DNA from: Pegoplata infirma
Taxonomy: Eukaryota > Arthropoda > Insecta > Diptera > Anthomyiidae
Direction: 5' to 3'
Assembly (NCBI GenBank): GCA_963921195.1
Contig: OY992537.1
Coordinates: forward strand, 182,296,065 to 182,360,064
DNA length: 64,000 bases
Position 1 is the stretch's first letter; every line of letters begins with the position of its first letter. A model generated the notes under the pieces. The model was given only the letters and a program-made list of their open reading frames with translations. It made no database searches and was not told the origin of the DNA. The position numbers and the translations under genes were made by a program. Below are positions 1 through 10,795 of this stretch, in pieces.

Positions 1-533
1 CATCCTTCATAACCTAACGTACAGTGGCCGACAATACATTGGAAACTTTTTTATAGTAGATGAAATTTGTTAAAGACAAAGTTAACAATACTAAACGTTA
101 ATATTATCAAACGAGTATTATTTTAAAAAATGTTATGTATGTAATTTATAAAGCTTTAATTTAAGCTGAATGGCGTCCTGATTGAGTAAATAATAAATGT
201 GCTACGAGGGTCGATCTGGAAAATAAAATTATTTATAGACATTTTCCGAACATATTTTAAAAAAATATTTTCAAGTCGATTTTTTCCAAGTTCAAACATC
301 AAAAATTTAAAAAGTCGTCTAATATTTTTAATTCAGTGATCAAATAATTTTTCCAACAACCCAAACAAACAGTCAAATTTTTAAAGTGCAGTAGAAAAAT
401 CCTTATTTTTTGACCTCCATTGGTAATTTTTCTATCTCCTGAAATTAAGGTCCTAGAAACTTGAAATATATAATGTAGGGTCAAAAAGGAAAAAACCATC
501 CTGAAAAAGGTACTTCTTAGAATGGTTCAATAC
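1..533. other. AT-rich DNA with no recognised feature
   Basis: I see no credible coding sequence or complete repeat here. The stretch is dominated by homopolymeric A and T runs. A short phrase near 515-530 (AGAATGGTTCAATACC) loosely resembles 8005-8020, which suggests old dispersed repeat remains. Confidence 0.5.
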
Positions 534-692
534 CACACTCAAAAAAAATGTTTTAATATTAACAAAAATGCATCGTAAAATAATTTTTCTCTACCTCCTA
601 TTTTACGAGAGTTTCTAGTAAAAATACAATTTTTTTTAAAGCTTGTAAAATTACAAACAATTTAAACTTACAAGGAGTTCTCGTGACCTTAC
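534..692. repeat. Partial TA-flanked TIR element (CACTCAAAAAAAATG end)
   Basis: The segment starts with CACTCAAAAAAAATG and contains GCTTGTAAAATTAC and TTTCTAGTAAAAA phrases shared with the elements at 5123-5665 and 46324-46774. No matching right terminus is visible. I read it as a truncated member of that miniature family. Confidence 0.5.
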
Positions 693-895
693 TACACTCA
701 TAGAAAAATGCTTCATCATGTTGATGATACGGTTTCATCAATTGTTGTCATCAATTTTGATGACAAATTTCTTCATATTGATGAAGCTTTTCTTCAATAT
801 GATGAAAAATGTCATCGAAATTGAAAAAACAAGTGATGACACATTTCATCATATCATCAAAAAGTGTCATCAATATGCCTTTCAAATGTTTTTTT
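693..895. repeat. TGATGA/TCATCA-rich self-complementary segment
   Basis: It begins TACACTCATAGAAAAATG, like the small TA-flanked elements. The interior is built from alternating TCATCA and TGATGA words (for example near 715-800 and 840-870), so much of it can pair with itself. No right terminus was found. The open frame across it is a by-product of repetition and not a gene. Confidence 0.45.
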
Positions 896-1002
896 TTTTT
901 AAATAATTAAAATAATATTAAAATAAATAAAACTATTGAATAAATATATTAAAAAAATATAAAAAAATAAAAAAAAAACAATAAAAAAATTAAAAAAAAA
1001 GC

Positions 1003-1085
1003 CTGCCCTGGCTGGGACTTGAACCCACGGGTGCCCAGTTATAGTATTTATTGTCGACGCCTTAGCTAGTTCACCTATCTATAGA
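1003..1085 (-). pseudogene. tRNA-like sequence (A-box and B-box), degenerate
   Basis: On the minus strand, GGGTTCAAGTCCCA (about 1012-1025) fits a tRNA T-arm and B-box, and TAGCTAAGGCG (about 1062-1072) resembles an A-box. The T-stem has four good pairs. No convincing anticodon stem or complementary acceptor ends can be drawn, so this is a tRNA-derived relic or SINE-like piece and not a working tRNA. The anticodon cannot be assigned. Confidence 0.4.
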
Positions 1086-1119
1086 TGGAAATCTCGCACC
1101 ACTACTTAGTTAGATACCG

Positions 1120-1823
1120 TTAAACGCTGGGCCATTTTGACCCCATGTTCATTTATGGGTTAAATTAAAAAAAAAATCAAATAAATTTTTTCTGAACTCG
1201 TACAATAATTTTACCAAGTTTTATAAAAAATTCCAATAAATATTTCAGGTGCCTTTTTCTAAAAAAAACTCTAAGTATTCCAAAATTCGACCTTTGGCTC
1301 AAATAAAAAATTCGGGTTAATATTGGTCCATTTTCCTAAAACGTTTGGGGTTAAAGTTTAACATTGTTTTTAATAATATATGGCCCTTACTTTGTGAAAT
1401 TTTAAAATATATACCAAATTTTTCCATATTGTGTAAATTGTGGGCAAAAAACGCATTTTCCTCAAAATCCGCTGAGTTTAAATCGATCTTTTTTTTATAT
1501 GCTAACATATATTTTATAAGATGCTGTGGTTTTTACAGCATTTTTCCTAACTTTGTTTAAGAAAATTTAAAAAAAATCAAAATATCAGTTTTGATTACCA
1601 CGTCAAATATAATGCATATTTTTGGCCTTACCATGAAACGGGTTAATGACATCCTAGAATGACAGTACTTCATATCTGAGTATTTATGATAGAATAGAAT
1701 ATAAATATCGTTTTCCATTGGTTAATTTCAATAAAATTAGAAAATTGGGGCTGATTTTCGTGTTTTAGGGGTCATTTTGTAAAAATTGGGTCATTTTGAC
1801 CCCGAAAGGCTTACAAGGGTTAA
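1120..1823. mobile_element. Candidate TTAA-bounded element
   Basis: Both ends carry TTAA. The left continues ACGCTGGGCCATTTTGACCCC. The right end, read inward, continues CCCTTGTAAGCC and then GGGTCAAAATGACCC. TTAA targets and GGGTCATTTT-type subterminal words recur in the better element at 53256-53955, so piggyBac-like ancestry is plausible. The ends match only partly and there is no transposase. Confidence 0.4.
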
Positions 1824-2869
1824 TTTTTTAAAACCCAAAAATTTTTAATATATCTTCTTATACTGAAAACAACTCGAGTACCACTTTTAAACAATATATT
1901 CAAAAAACAACACCATTTATTCAATATTTTTCATCAAAATATGGCTATTTTCATGTGTTTGATCTTTGACCTCGATGCGCCTCTTGTTAACGTTGTCCGA
2001 TTTGGCTGAAATTTTTAGCATAGCAAATGTGAAAAAAAAATTAGGGGTGCACTCCTTGAAATTCGAAGTTTTGCAAAATAGCTGTCACCCTAATATACAT
2101 ACTACGGTTATGAATTATTTTTGACAAAATTTTTACCTATCACCACGGGATAGACAATACAAAATTAATATTAAAAATCGTATTTGCGGGTCGTTTTGGC
2201 AAAAAAAACCTTCCGCACCAAACGCAATTTCTAAAAAGTCACAGATATTTTTTGTTTTAAGTCCAATTTTTAAAAAATAAGGTAATTTTAACCCTTTCAA
2301 TGAATGAATTATATAAAAAAAGACCTTTTGAACACTTCCGAATAAAAATAAAGCCACCCGGACTTTTACTTTTGGAGCTAAATGCTGCCAAAGTTGACGT
2401 TATAAATGGTTAACTTTATGCAGTTAAGGGTTAAACCGTCAAATTTGAATCTTGAAGAAGTCAAAAAAGTCCCTCCAAAAAGCATTCGTCATTTTGACCC
2501 TAAATAGCTTTTGCTATGCATCGCTTGGGTCGCATATTTTCTTAGTTTCAATTAAACTAACAAAATATAGATCAAATTTCATCTCGTTTGGTGCGGGAAC
2601 TTTTTCGACGGAAGCGAAAAAGTAAAAATGCAATTCTTGATATTTTTTGATGGCCTTTTTGTCAACGGCAGGTAAATTTTGATATTTGCAAAGAAATGCA
2701 AAAAGTCATAACCCTAAGTCATAACCCTAATACATACACCAAAAAAACTTGCTTTCAAATTATATTTGGTGTAATGCTGGTGGAACTTCGAAAATCATAT
2801 TTGCTTTCTCACTAAGTTGAGATTATTTAGAGTATAAATATTTGATGTTTGCATGCTAACAGTATTACC
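1824..2869. other. AT-rich DNA with no recognised feature
   Basis: It contains scattered GGGTTAA and CATTTTGACCC words (about 2410-2500) that echo the TTAA elements, and a direct repeat of AGTCATAACCCTAA near 2703-2730. I see no coding region and no complete element. Confidence 0.45.
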
Positions 2870-2945
2870 TAATTTTCTAAAGAATTCTGATGATGGGGGA
2901 ATTGGAACCCCCTCGAAACGATCGTCAATTCATTCCTGAAAATTA
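2870..2945 (+). ncRNA. Candidate type I hammerhead self-cleaving ribozyme
   Basis: The sequence folds into a type I hammerhead. Outer stem I is TAATTTTC (2870-2877) with GAAAATTA (2938-2945), 8 bp. An internal loop TAAA/ATTCCT separates it from inner stem I, GAATT (2882-2886) with AATTC (2927-2931), 5 bp. The core is CTGATGA (2887-2893), stem II is GGGGG (2895-2899) with CCCTC (2910-2914), and GAAA lies at 2915-2918. Stem III is very short, A-C/G-T closed by a GATC loop (2920-2923), followed by GTC (2924-2926). The expected catalytic positions G5, G8, G12 and C17 are all present, and cleavage is predicted after C2926. One oddity is an extra U (2894) between A9 and stem II. Short-stem-III type I hammerheads are known from Penelope-like elements and metazoan retrozymes. 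Activity is inferred, not shown. Confidence 0.7.
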
Positions 2946-3170
2946 CCAAAATTTTTGAAAGCAAGAAACTCTATGAGTATTTAATGGAAGAATATCCCAA
3001 TAAAGAAAGTAGAGTTATCATAAGTACTTGTTATGTTAATTCATAATGGGGAACATGAAAAGGCCTCGAATCAGAATAAACTCTTTTTCATTGCACAATT
3101 AAAAGGTCGAATAAATAACTAATTTTTATTATTTAATAAAAATTAAAACACACTTGCTATTCAAATATTT
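2946..3170 (+). repeat. Dispersed segment downstream of the hammerhead
   Basis: The block includes TTATGTTAATTCATAATG (about 3033-3050), CATTGCACAATTAAAAGG and GGTCGAATAAATAAC. Recognisable relatives lie at about 8150-8310 (minus), 8480-8620 (plus) and 50752-50860 (minus). In the last case it again follows a hammerhead-like core on the same strand. I interpret it as the shared terminal part of one retroelement family. No open frame is present. Confidence 0.55.
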
Positions 3171-3376
3171 TTAATAAAATTTTGGGGAATCCCGCAATCA
3201 ACTACATCGTGCCAAAGTCACTTGATACAAACATGTTTTTATATTTCTATAAATAATTTTATGAATCTTTTTCCTATAAAAAAATAACCTACTTGTGTAG
3301 GTAAAAACTAATGATATCTCATTAAAAAATACCAACAATTAAAAAAAAATTACTGTCACAAATCATTAAAAATTTA

Positions 3377-3685
3377 CCCAATAAGCAATTTTAAAATTCA
3401 AGTGCAAATCAAGTATAAATCAAGTGTAAATCAAGCCCGTATTTCCAGTCTATGCTTGAATTACACTTGAATTCAATAGCATTCTCCAGCAAAACGGATA
3501 CTTGAATTCAAGCACTGTTTTTACACTGTAAAAACAGTGATATGGCTGTAAAAACAGGGCTTGAATTCCAGTGTCCGTTTTGCTATTGAATTCAAGTATA
3601 AATCAAGCAGGGGCTGGAGTTTAGGGCTTGATTTACACTTGTTTTACACTTGATTTGCACTTGAATTTTAAAAGTGCTTATTGGG
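3377..3685. mobile_element. Palindromic MITE, TA-flanked
   Basis: The ends are CCCAATAAGC and GCTTATTGGG, flanked on both sides by TA. The inverted match runs through TTTTAAAATTCAAGTGCA and the TCAAGTRTAAATCAAG words, so nearly the whole 309 bp can form a hairpin with a centre near AAAACAGTGATATGGC (about 3530). The interior repeats TTGAATTCAAG-type words. TA flanks fit Tc1/mariner-type transposition. There is no coding capacity. Confidence 0.75.
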
Positions 3686-3689
3686 TAAA

Positions 3690-5122
3690 GAATAATCAGT
3701 AGTTTTTACTTACAGAACAAAAATAAATGACTTTAAAAATTAAATGTTAGTAAAAGTCTTTATTTTTTAGTGTGTGTTTTTTTTTTTAACAAAGGAAGGA
3801 AGTAGTCATTAATAAAAACTCAACATTTAACAAATGTTTTTTCTTTTAAAAACGACAAAACGTAAAACTTTTTAAATAAACTACAAACAGTTAATGACAT
3901 AAAATTTTGAGTATACTCCCACAAAAGGAGGCTGACAAAAAAAAATTCAATTTTCTAATCCCCTGAATTCAAGTGCAGGACTTTAAACTACTTCTGACAT
4001 CAAACGACTTCATTAACGTAAAAAAGTATACAACAATGCTGTTTTTCAGATGTTGGTTTGGTATTTCAAGGGAAAAAATTTTGCGCACTGGGTCGATATT
4101 GTCCATTTATGAACTTAACCAGCGTTTGACAAAAAAAAATTAAAAGTAAAATCTTCGAATTACAAGAAAAATCTTTGAACTACAATTGATCCTTTACGAA
4201 TTATATCGGAGACTTGTTTTCTTCATATACGGAAAGGAATGAAACATACATAAAACGAAATGGAATGGAACAGAAAACGAAATTTAATAGTTTTTCCTTT
4301 TAATTCCTTAATCGTCTTAAAACTAATTATGGAATAAGTTAAGAGGAAAAAATCTAAATAGGCTCCCCCCCCCCCTCTCTTGCCAAAAAAAAATCTCAAA
4401 CTATGAATAAATTCTTACAAACTCTGCTCGTACACAAAATTCATCTAAACATTCAACAATTTCTTTTTCTCATCCTTCGATATTGCCAACATTTATACAT
4501 TTTCAATTTTATTCACACGTTCGTCCATTTCTACAATTTGTTGCTAACGTTTGTTCATTGAATACTTAGATGAGTCAAACTTATTGTTAGTTCTTTAATG
4601 TGTGTGTGTGTGTCTTTCTAATAAAAAGTAAAAAAAAACATGTTCATAATATCTATTCTAATGTTAACAAACAATAACACAAAAAAAAAACAATTCTCTT
4701 CAATATCCTTACTTAGAATTCCTTAGTCCCTTAATGAACATACATTCGCATCATTCAGGTAGTTGCTGTTCATGCTCTCTACTAGTCCTGGTGTTCGAAT
4801 AACTAATTAAGATTAAAACGGTTTTTGAATACAAATTGAAAACAATAGAAAGCCAAATTGTTATTCGCAATTTCAATCGTTTTAAAAGTAATATAAATAA
4901 CACATAAAACATCTATGTATTTAAAAAAGATAATAATCATAAAGGAAAGACTTTTATAATTTTACAAAATTATTTTTAATGCTCCAAAAAACTTGTAATT
5001 GTTTTTACGCTTTTTCAAAATTTTATATATAATACAGCAAATTTATGCATTACGAGCAGAGCTGCCTTAAGGTGTGCCGGCCCCTTATTATGGTTAATTG
5101 GTAGGTACAAATTAAATTCATG
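3690..5122. other. Low-complexity, apparently single-copy DNA
   Basis: The stretch holds a poly-C tract near 4366-4376, a TG dinucleotide run near 4600-4612, and sequence of more balanced composition (about 4430-4800) unrelated to the repeats elsewhere in the window. It could be host intergenic or intronic DNA. I see no splice-flanked exon. Confidence 0.4.
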
Positions 5123-5665
5123 CACACAAAAAAAAACTTTGTCAAATTACTAGGAAAAGTCGCGTAATCCCATTTTATCAATATTTGACAGTTTTCCTTG
5201 TTTTTTAACAAACAAATTTGGATCGAAATTTACATTTTTTTGTATTTTTTAATTTTTTTTTGTAATTTTACAAATTTCGAAGATAATTTTACAAAAAAAA
5301 AATCTAGTAAATTCACGAGAATTCCTTGTAATTTTAATTCCGCAAAAAAAAAATGTAAATTTACAATTTTATTGGTAAAAAGTTTGTAAGATTACAAAAT
5401 TATTGGTAAAAAGCTTGTAAAATTACTAGGAATTCTCGCAAAAATAGGAGGTAGCAAAAAATCTAGTATAGTTACGAAATCTCCTTGTAAATTTTAACGT
5501 GTCAAAAAATTTGTAAATTTACAATTTTATTGGTAAAAACCTTGTATTACAAAATTATTGGTAAAAAGCTTGTAAAATTACTAGGAATTTTTGTCAAATA
5601 GGAGGTAGTACACAAAAAAAATTATCAGTTTTTTTTGTAATTTTACAAGGTTTTATTTTTGAGTG
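5123..5665. mobile_element. TA-type MITE, CACA/GAGTG ends
   Basis: The left end CACACAAAAAAAAAC and the right end ATTTTTGAGTG face inward with related subterminal sequence (CTTTGTCAAATTAC against CTTGTAAAATTAC). The interior holds two diverged copies of a unit with AAAAGCTTGTAAAATTACTAGG, near 5400 and 5570. It belongs to the same family as 46324-46774. Confidence 0.6.
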
Positions 5666-5850
5666 TAGGAAAAATGTATTAGAATCTGAAACATTTTCTA
5701 CACTCAAAAAAAAAAAAACTGTAATGTTAGCAAAAAAAAGCTTGTAAACCTACAAGAAAATTTGCTGATTTTGAGTCCACATTTTTTTGGTAAAGTTAGC
5801 AAAAATGTTTTGCTAAAAATTAGTTAACTGAAATTTTTTATTTCAACTTA

Positions 5851-6423
5851 CAAGGGAAGTCTCCCTGGTGTCACCCTCCGATCTTCATGAAATTTGGATA
5901 TGTTGTTAATAACGAAAATTAATTCGAAACGTATTTTTTTTAGCGGCCCAAACTCATTTTTAGGGGGTCGATTTGTATGGGGGGAAGTTGACCTTTTTCA
6001 GTTTTTTAAGACTTACTCTTATTTAAGCAAAATTAATATAGGCATGTATGGTATCAGATTAAAGGTATTAAAAATATCGTGGTGCTAACAACGGGCCAAA
6101 GAAGTTAATATTTTTTGACTTATTAACAAAAATGTCGTAAAATTTTGGTATTTTACTCAATATAACGAAAAGTTGTGCATGTTTGGTACACGTTCTTAGC
6201 CCAAGTAGATAGGTTTTCCAAAGACCTTTCATTTGGTATTTAACTAGGTTTCTTTGCATAATATAGAAGATAAACGAAAAAAATTAAAAATGGCCTTGGG
6301 TTCCCCCCTCCTTTTTACCCCCTAAATATGAATATGGGCCGCTAAAAAATATACGTGTCCCTTCATTTTTTTGCTCTACAAAATAAAACCAATTCCATAA
6401 AGATCCGCGGGAGACTTCCCTTG
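5851..6423. mobile_element. Nested MITE with CAAGGGAAGTCTCCC inverted ends
   Basis: Left CAAGGGAAGTCTCCC and right GGGAGACTTCCCTTG are perfect inverted ends. TTA occurs on each side as a possible 3-bp duplication. Subterminal blocks include GGTGTCACCCTCCGATCTTC and AGCGGCCCAAA. Two relatives occur at 13158-13287 and 13290-13680. It inserted into the element at 5701-7149. Confidence 0.75.
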
Positions 6424-6579
6424 TTAGTTCATACACATTTGAGAACCCCATTGGGTTCTGACCCGATGGGTCCAGACCCCGTTGGGTCTAGACGTAGTTG
6501 AGTTCCTTAAAAATCTTCACAGTTTTTGATCCAAAATTTGTGTCCGTTTCGCTCTACCTTGCTTAGTTTTAGAGGTACT

Positions 6580-6810
6580 TGATTTTAGGTAACCGCTGGG
6601 GTTTTGAGAATTAAAAAACTCGCTAACTTCAAAAATATTACTCGGAGAGCTTTTGGTTATTTTGCGGTCTTGTTCAACGTATTGAGGGCTACAAAAATGC
6701 TTTTGTGATTTTTGTTGTGTCGGCAATATTTACCAAGATATGAGCCTTTTAAAATTTTCAAGAATGCTAACTTTTTTGGATCCAAAGTTAGGACTAATTG
6801 GGGTCCACAC
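6580..6810. repeat. Dispersed repeat related to 40110-40290
   Basis: Shared phrases in the same order are ACTCGGAGRGCTTT, GGTCTT, AGGRCTACAAAAATG, GAGTTATAG/GATATGAG and AAAGTTAGG, followed by a GGGGTC-rich tail. The second copy lies at about 40110-40320. No element boundaries were identified. Confidence 0.45.
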
Positions 6811-7151
6811 ATGTGAAGAGGACCGGCGATACTACCAAAATTTTACTTCCTCCATTTTGCTCTATCTGGCTTAGTTTCCGAGATAGCGCCATTTTAAGTT
6901 TTCTTAATAATAAAATTTACAGTTTATTTTTGCTAATATTAGCAAAAAAGCTTGTAAAAATTTGGTCAACTCAATTTTAAATTTAGCAAAAAATATTAGT
7001 TAAAATTTTGTTTAAAATTGCTAATGCGCTAAATGAAATTTACAAGATATTTTTGCTAACATGCTAATCTCAAATAAAAATTTCCTAAAGGTTAGCTTAC
7101 TAGCATTAGCAAAAAAATTTGTAAATCTACTAATGTATTATTTTGAGTGTA

Positions 7152-8149
7152 TAGAAAGATATCTCAGATATTCTTGTATGCAAAATGTCTCAGAATCTAA
7201 GACTTCTTCTATATGGAAATTTACTCAGATTCTTAGACTTTTTCTATACGAATAATTACTCAAAATCTGAGAAAATCTGTCTTAAAATATGATTATTTTT
7301 CAGAATCTCAGACTTTCATATACGATATGGTTTTAGTCTATACGAAAAATTAATCTTAGACTTTGTCTATACGAAAAGTGTCTCAATTAAAAGGAAAATT
7401 CTTAGATTCTGACAAATTTTTCTAACAAAAATTTTAGATTTTCAATCCATAAAAATATGAAGAAAATATTTAAAAATTGCAACACAGAGAAAAACATGTG
7501 AGCAAAAACCCGGTCAGATATTTCAACAAACATTAGCAATCTTGGCAGCACTGTTTAGATTAAATTCGCTATAAAATTCAACAAATCAAAAAAAAAATAT
7601 AATGTTTAGTTTTCCTCAGTTAAAATGTTATTATTTCTTAAAATAAAATACGATTTTTTTTTGCCATAACAATATAAAAACGATATTAATGAAAAAAATA
7701 AAAAATAATAAAGAATAATATATAAAGTAAGATTCCTCTGTCACTAACAATGACAGCTTTTATTGTAAAAGCCCTTGACACACAAACAATATTGCATGCA
7801 ATTGTTATTGAATCTTAAAGTATCATAATAAATGTGACAACCAATGATAAGCCAACTAAAGTGGACTAAATTTGATGATTTATCGATAAGATGATAATAG
7901 AGAAATCGAGATTACGAGTGTGTTTAGTAGGGTGGTTCTTATTCTGGACATATTCGGGTTATGCTGTTCTTTTTCCTGAATTTGTGCTCCATAGTAGTTT
8001 TTCAAAGAATGGTTAAATCCCAAAATATAATTGCATTTTGGGTACAGATGGGTTAACTATGCCATAGAATTTTTATTATTTTTTATTCTTAATATAAAAA
8101 GCCGTGGGATTAATATGGAAATATTTTTTTGTTAACAATTTTTTTTAAT
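7152..8149. other. AT-rich DNA with short quasi-repeats
   Basis: Positions 7150-7430 hold irregular repeats of CTCAGAATCTAAGACTT and TCTATACGAAAA words, the same style as the interior of the element at 22655-24972. A phrase TAGTAGGGTGGTTCTTATT near 7926 resembles a hAT-type terminus but has no partner. The rest is plain AT-rich sequence. Confidence 0.4.
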
Positions 8150-8620
8150 TTTTATTAAAAATAATAAAAATAAATTATTTTTCGACATTTTAGTTGTGCA
8201 ATGAAAATCAGTTTTTTCTAGGTCGAGGTCGTTTATTTTCCCCATTATGAATTAACATAATAAGTACTTATGTTAACTCTACTTTCAAAATTTTTGAATG
8301 TAGAAACTCAATGGCCCTTACCACAAGAAAACAAAAAGTCTATTTTAACAAAAGTTTTATTTTAAATTTCAAATTTTCAATACATTTTTTGAAAGTCGAT
8401 TTTAAAAACAAAAACAATTTGTATGGAAATAAAATTAAAAGCTCATTTTAAATTAATTTTATTTTCTTGTGGTAAAGCTGAATGAATATTTGTTGGGAGA
8501 ATATCCTTATAAAGTAAATGGAGTTAACATAAGTATTTGTTATGTTAATTCATAATGCGGAATATAAATGACCACAAACTAGACTAAATTTGTTTTTATT
8601 GCAATTTTCAGTTAGTATAA
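8150..8620. repeat. Head-to-head pair of the hammerhead-associated repeat
   Basis: Positions 8150-8310 (minus) and 8480-8620 (plus) both match 2950-3170, so the two copies face each other. Shared words include CATTATGAATTAACATAA and its complement, and GAATATCC. Both copies stop before reaching the hammerhead core. The hub between them is occupied by a short palindromic segment (8318-8475). Confidence 0.55.
8318..8475. mobile_element. Small palindromic insert (TTACCACAAGAAAA ends)
   Basis: TTACCACAAGAAAA on the left is mirrored by TTTTCTTGTGGTAA on the right, giving 158 bp with perfect 14-bp inverted ends. ACCACAAG also marks the hub of the similar head-to-head structure at 50752-51194, so it may be part of that family and not an independent MITE. 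Confidence 0.5.
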
Positions 8621-9105
8621 TATCGGTCTTATACTTTGTAGTTAATTATACAGTTACTAAATAATATAATGGAACAGTATACATTTGATAGCAGTTCTTT
8701 AAAGAAAACATTATCAATATTAAACCTAATTATAATGAAGCGATTATTTGTTTCAAAATTCTATATAGAAAATTTTCCAAGCTATAATATAAGCTTGATA
8801 GCGTCTAGATTGAGCAAATATTAAATGAAATTATGTATAGATATTTTTTAGAATTTTTTTAACATGATAATGTTTTAGGCTGGTGGCTAATTTTAAAAAA
8901 GTTGCAGGACGCCACCTCAGTTTGACTATATAAGCTAACTATTAACGAAAAAGAAAACAAGAATTACTATTTCATTTTCTTAAAACCAAAAATTTTAATA
9001 AATTGGGGTTGTAACTTGGATAATAATTAACCTCGTGGTGAATAAACCCGTTTTTCAACAGCTGGTGAATAAAAAGTAATATAATTATTTCTCAACAAAA
9101 AATTT

Positions 9106-9760
9106 TTTTTTTTGTCATCAATTTTTTTCCATCAAATTTTTTTTCCATCAAATTTTTTTTTTCATCAATTTTTTTTTTTCATCAAACTTTTTTATCATCA
9201 AATCTTTTTTTTCCTAAAATTTTTTTTTTTCATAATTTTTTTATAATTTTTTTTTTTCATAAATTTTTTTTTCAATCAAGATTTAAATACTTATTGTTAG
9301 GCCTAAGAAAGGCGATTCAATAATATCCAAAATAAAGTATATATAAAAAAAAAAAAGAAAAAATAGTTTTTTCATCAATTTTTTTTTTCATTAATTTTTT
9401 TCGTCAAGTTTTTTTTTCATCACATTTTTTTTAACAATTTTTTTTTCATCAATTTTTTTTCGTCAAATTTTTTTTTGTCATCAATTGTTTTTTTTCATCG
9501 AAATTTTTTTTCATAATTTTTTTTTTATCATATATTTTTTTCATAAAATTTTTTTTATCAAATTTTTTACTATCAATTTTTTTCTCACTAAAATTTTTTT
9601 TTCATCAATTTTTTTACATCAAAAAATTTTTCTTTTGATCAAAAAAATTCATCAAAAACTTTTTTTCATAAAAATTTTTTTTTCACCAAAAATTTTGGGT
9701 TCATTTATTTTTTTTTAACATAATTTTGTTTTTCGTGAAAAAAAATCAATTTTTTTTACC
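9106..9760. repeat. T-rich tandem array in the left foldback arm
   Basis: The basic unit is roughly TTTTTTTTCATCAAA, 11-18 bp and irregular, repeated some 40 times. It is complementary to the array at 10480-10795. A short non-repetitive island interrupts it at about 9285-9350. Confidence 0.75.
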
Positions 9761-10054
9761 AAAACTACTTTTTCACCAAGTCTAAGCTTTTCACATAAAA
9801 ATTTTCCATTTGATTATCAAATGTACATAAAGCAAGTGAGAGTGGTTTATTCTTTGGTGCCGAATCTTTTATACTCTCCAAAATGTAAAAACACTTGTGG
9901 GGTCCTCGACTGATATTTCAATTTGTTTTGCATGAAATAGCAAAGTAATATAACATTATTTTTTCTAAAAAAACTTTGCTTTGGCAAGTACACCCAAATC
10001 TTCCGTAAAACATTATCATAATTTAATGTTTTTGGCAAGAGAACAAAATTCGCA

Positions 10055-10240
10055 GGAGTTTTTTTTTCTAAAAAAGTAATTTTTTAGAAAAAAATTATTT
10101 TTTTTTTTTTCTAAATAAGTCCTTTTTTCAGTAATTTTTTTCTTAAAGGTGCTATAGTACTTTTCTAAAAATGTACTATTTTATCAAAAAAGTGCTACTT
10201 TTTCTAAAAAAGTTCTTTTTTTTTCTAAAAACGTACTTTT
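10055..10240. repeat. Short tandem array of TTTTTCTAAAAAAGT words
   Basis: The words TTTTCTAAAAAAGTRCT repeat irregularly about eight times next to the foldback centre. Each word is nearly self-complementary. It is absent from the corresponding place in foldback copy 2. Confidence 0.5.
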
Positions 10241-10334
10241 TTTTTAAATATCTGTAAGTAAATTTTTTCCAAAGTCGATCACTAAACATTTAATAATTGG
10301 TCTAATAGTTCTTAGTCAGTGATAAACAAAGAGA

Positions 10335-10475
10335 AGACTTTCATGCAAATGCATGTTTTTTCCTTTTGGTCACAGAACAGCATAAACAAAATATCTTTGC
10401 GAATCAAAGAATTAGCTTTAAAATGGCATCGATTCGTTAGTGCATATTTTTGCATATTTTGCTTAAAATGCGAAA
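10335..10475. mobile_element. Fragment of the 28364-type hAT MITE
   Basis: TTTCATGCAAATGCATGTTTT, AAATGGCATCGATT and GCATATTTTTGCATATTTT follow in the same order as at 28375-28520. Only this left portion is present, and neither terminus is retained. Confidence 0.65.
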
Positions 10476-10479
10476 AATT

Positions 10480-10795
10480 TTTTGATGAAAAAAGTTTTTA
10501 ATGAAAAAAGATTATTGATAAAAAAATATTTGATGAAAAAAAATTTATGAAAAAAAAAGATATTGATGAAAAAATTATTGAAAAAAAAAAATATTGATAA
10601 AAAAATATTGACGAAAACAAAAATATTGATGGAAAAAAAAATATTGATGAAAAAAAAAAATATTCATGAAAAAAAAATATTGATGAAAAAAAAAATATTG
10701 ATGAAAACAAATATTGATCAAAAAAAAATATTTATGAAAAATATTGATTATTAAAATTATTGATGAAAAAAAGAAATATTGATGAAAAATAATTA
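10480..10795. repeat. A-rich tandem array in the right foldback arm
   Basis: Irregular units of about 14-18 bp with the core ATTGATGAAAAAAAA repeat about 20 times. They are the inverted counterpart of the array at 9106-9760. Open frames through this array on both strands are artefacts of repetition. Confidence 0.75.

Larger units (their letters stand above)
5701..7149. mobile_element. TA-flanked TIR element carrying a nested MITE
   Basis: The ends are CACTCAAAAA and TTTTGAGTG, with TA on each side (5699-5700 and 7150-7151). Subterminal words on both sides include GTTAGCAAAAAA and CTTGTAAA. A separate element (5851-6423) sits in its left part, and sequence related to 40110-40290 fills 6580-6810. 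No transposase is visible. Confidence 0.6.

Noticed and set aside
9485..10754. Phe/Ile- and Lys/Ile-rich frames in the foldback arrays
   Set aside because: The frames follow the tandem unit and change with its register, which is typical of simple sequence.
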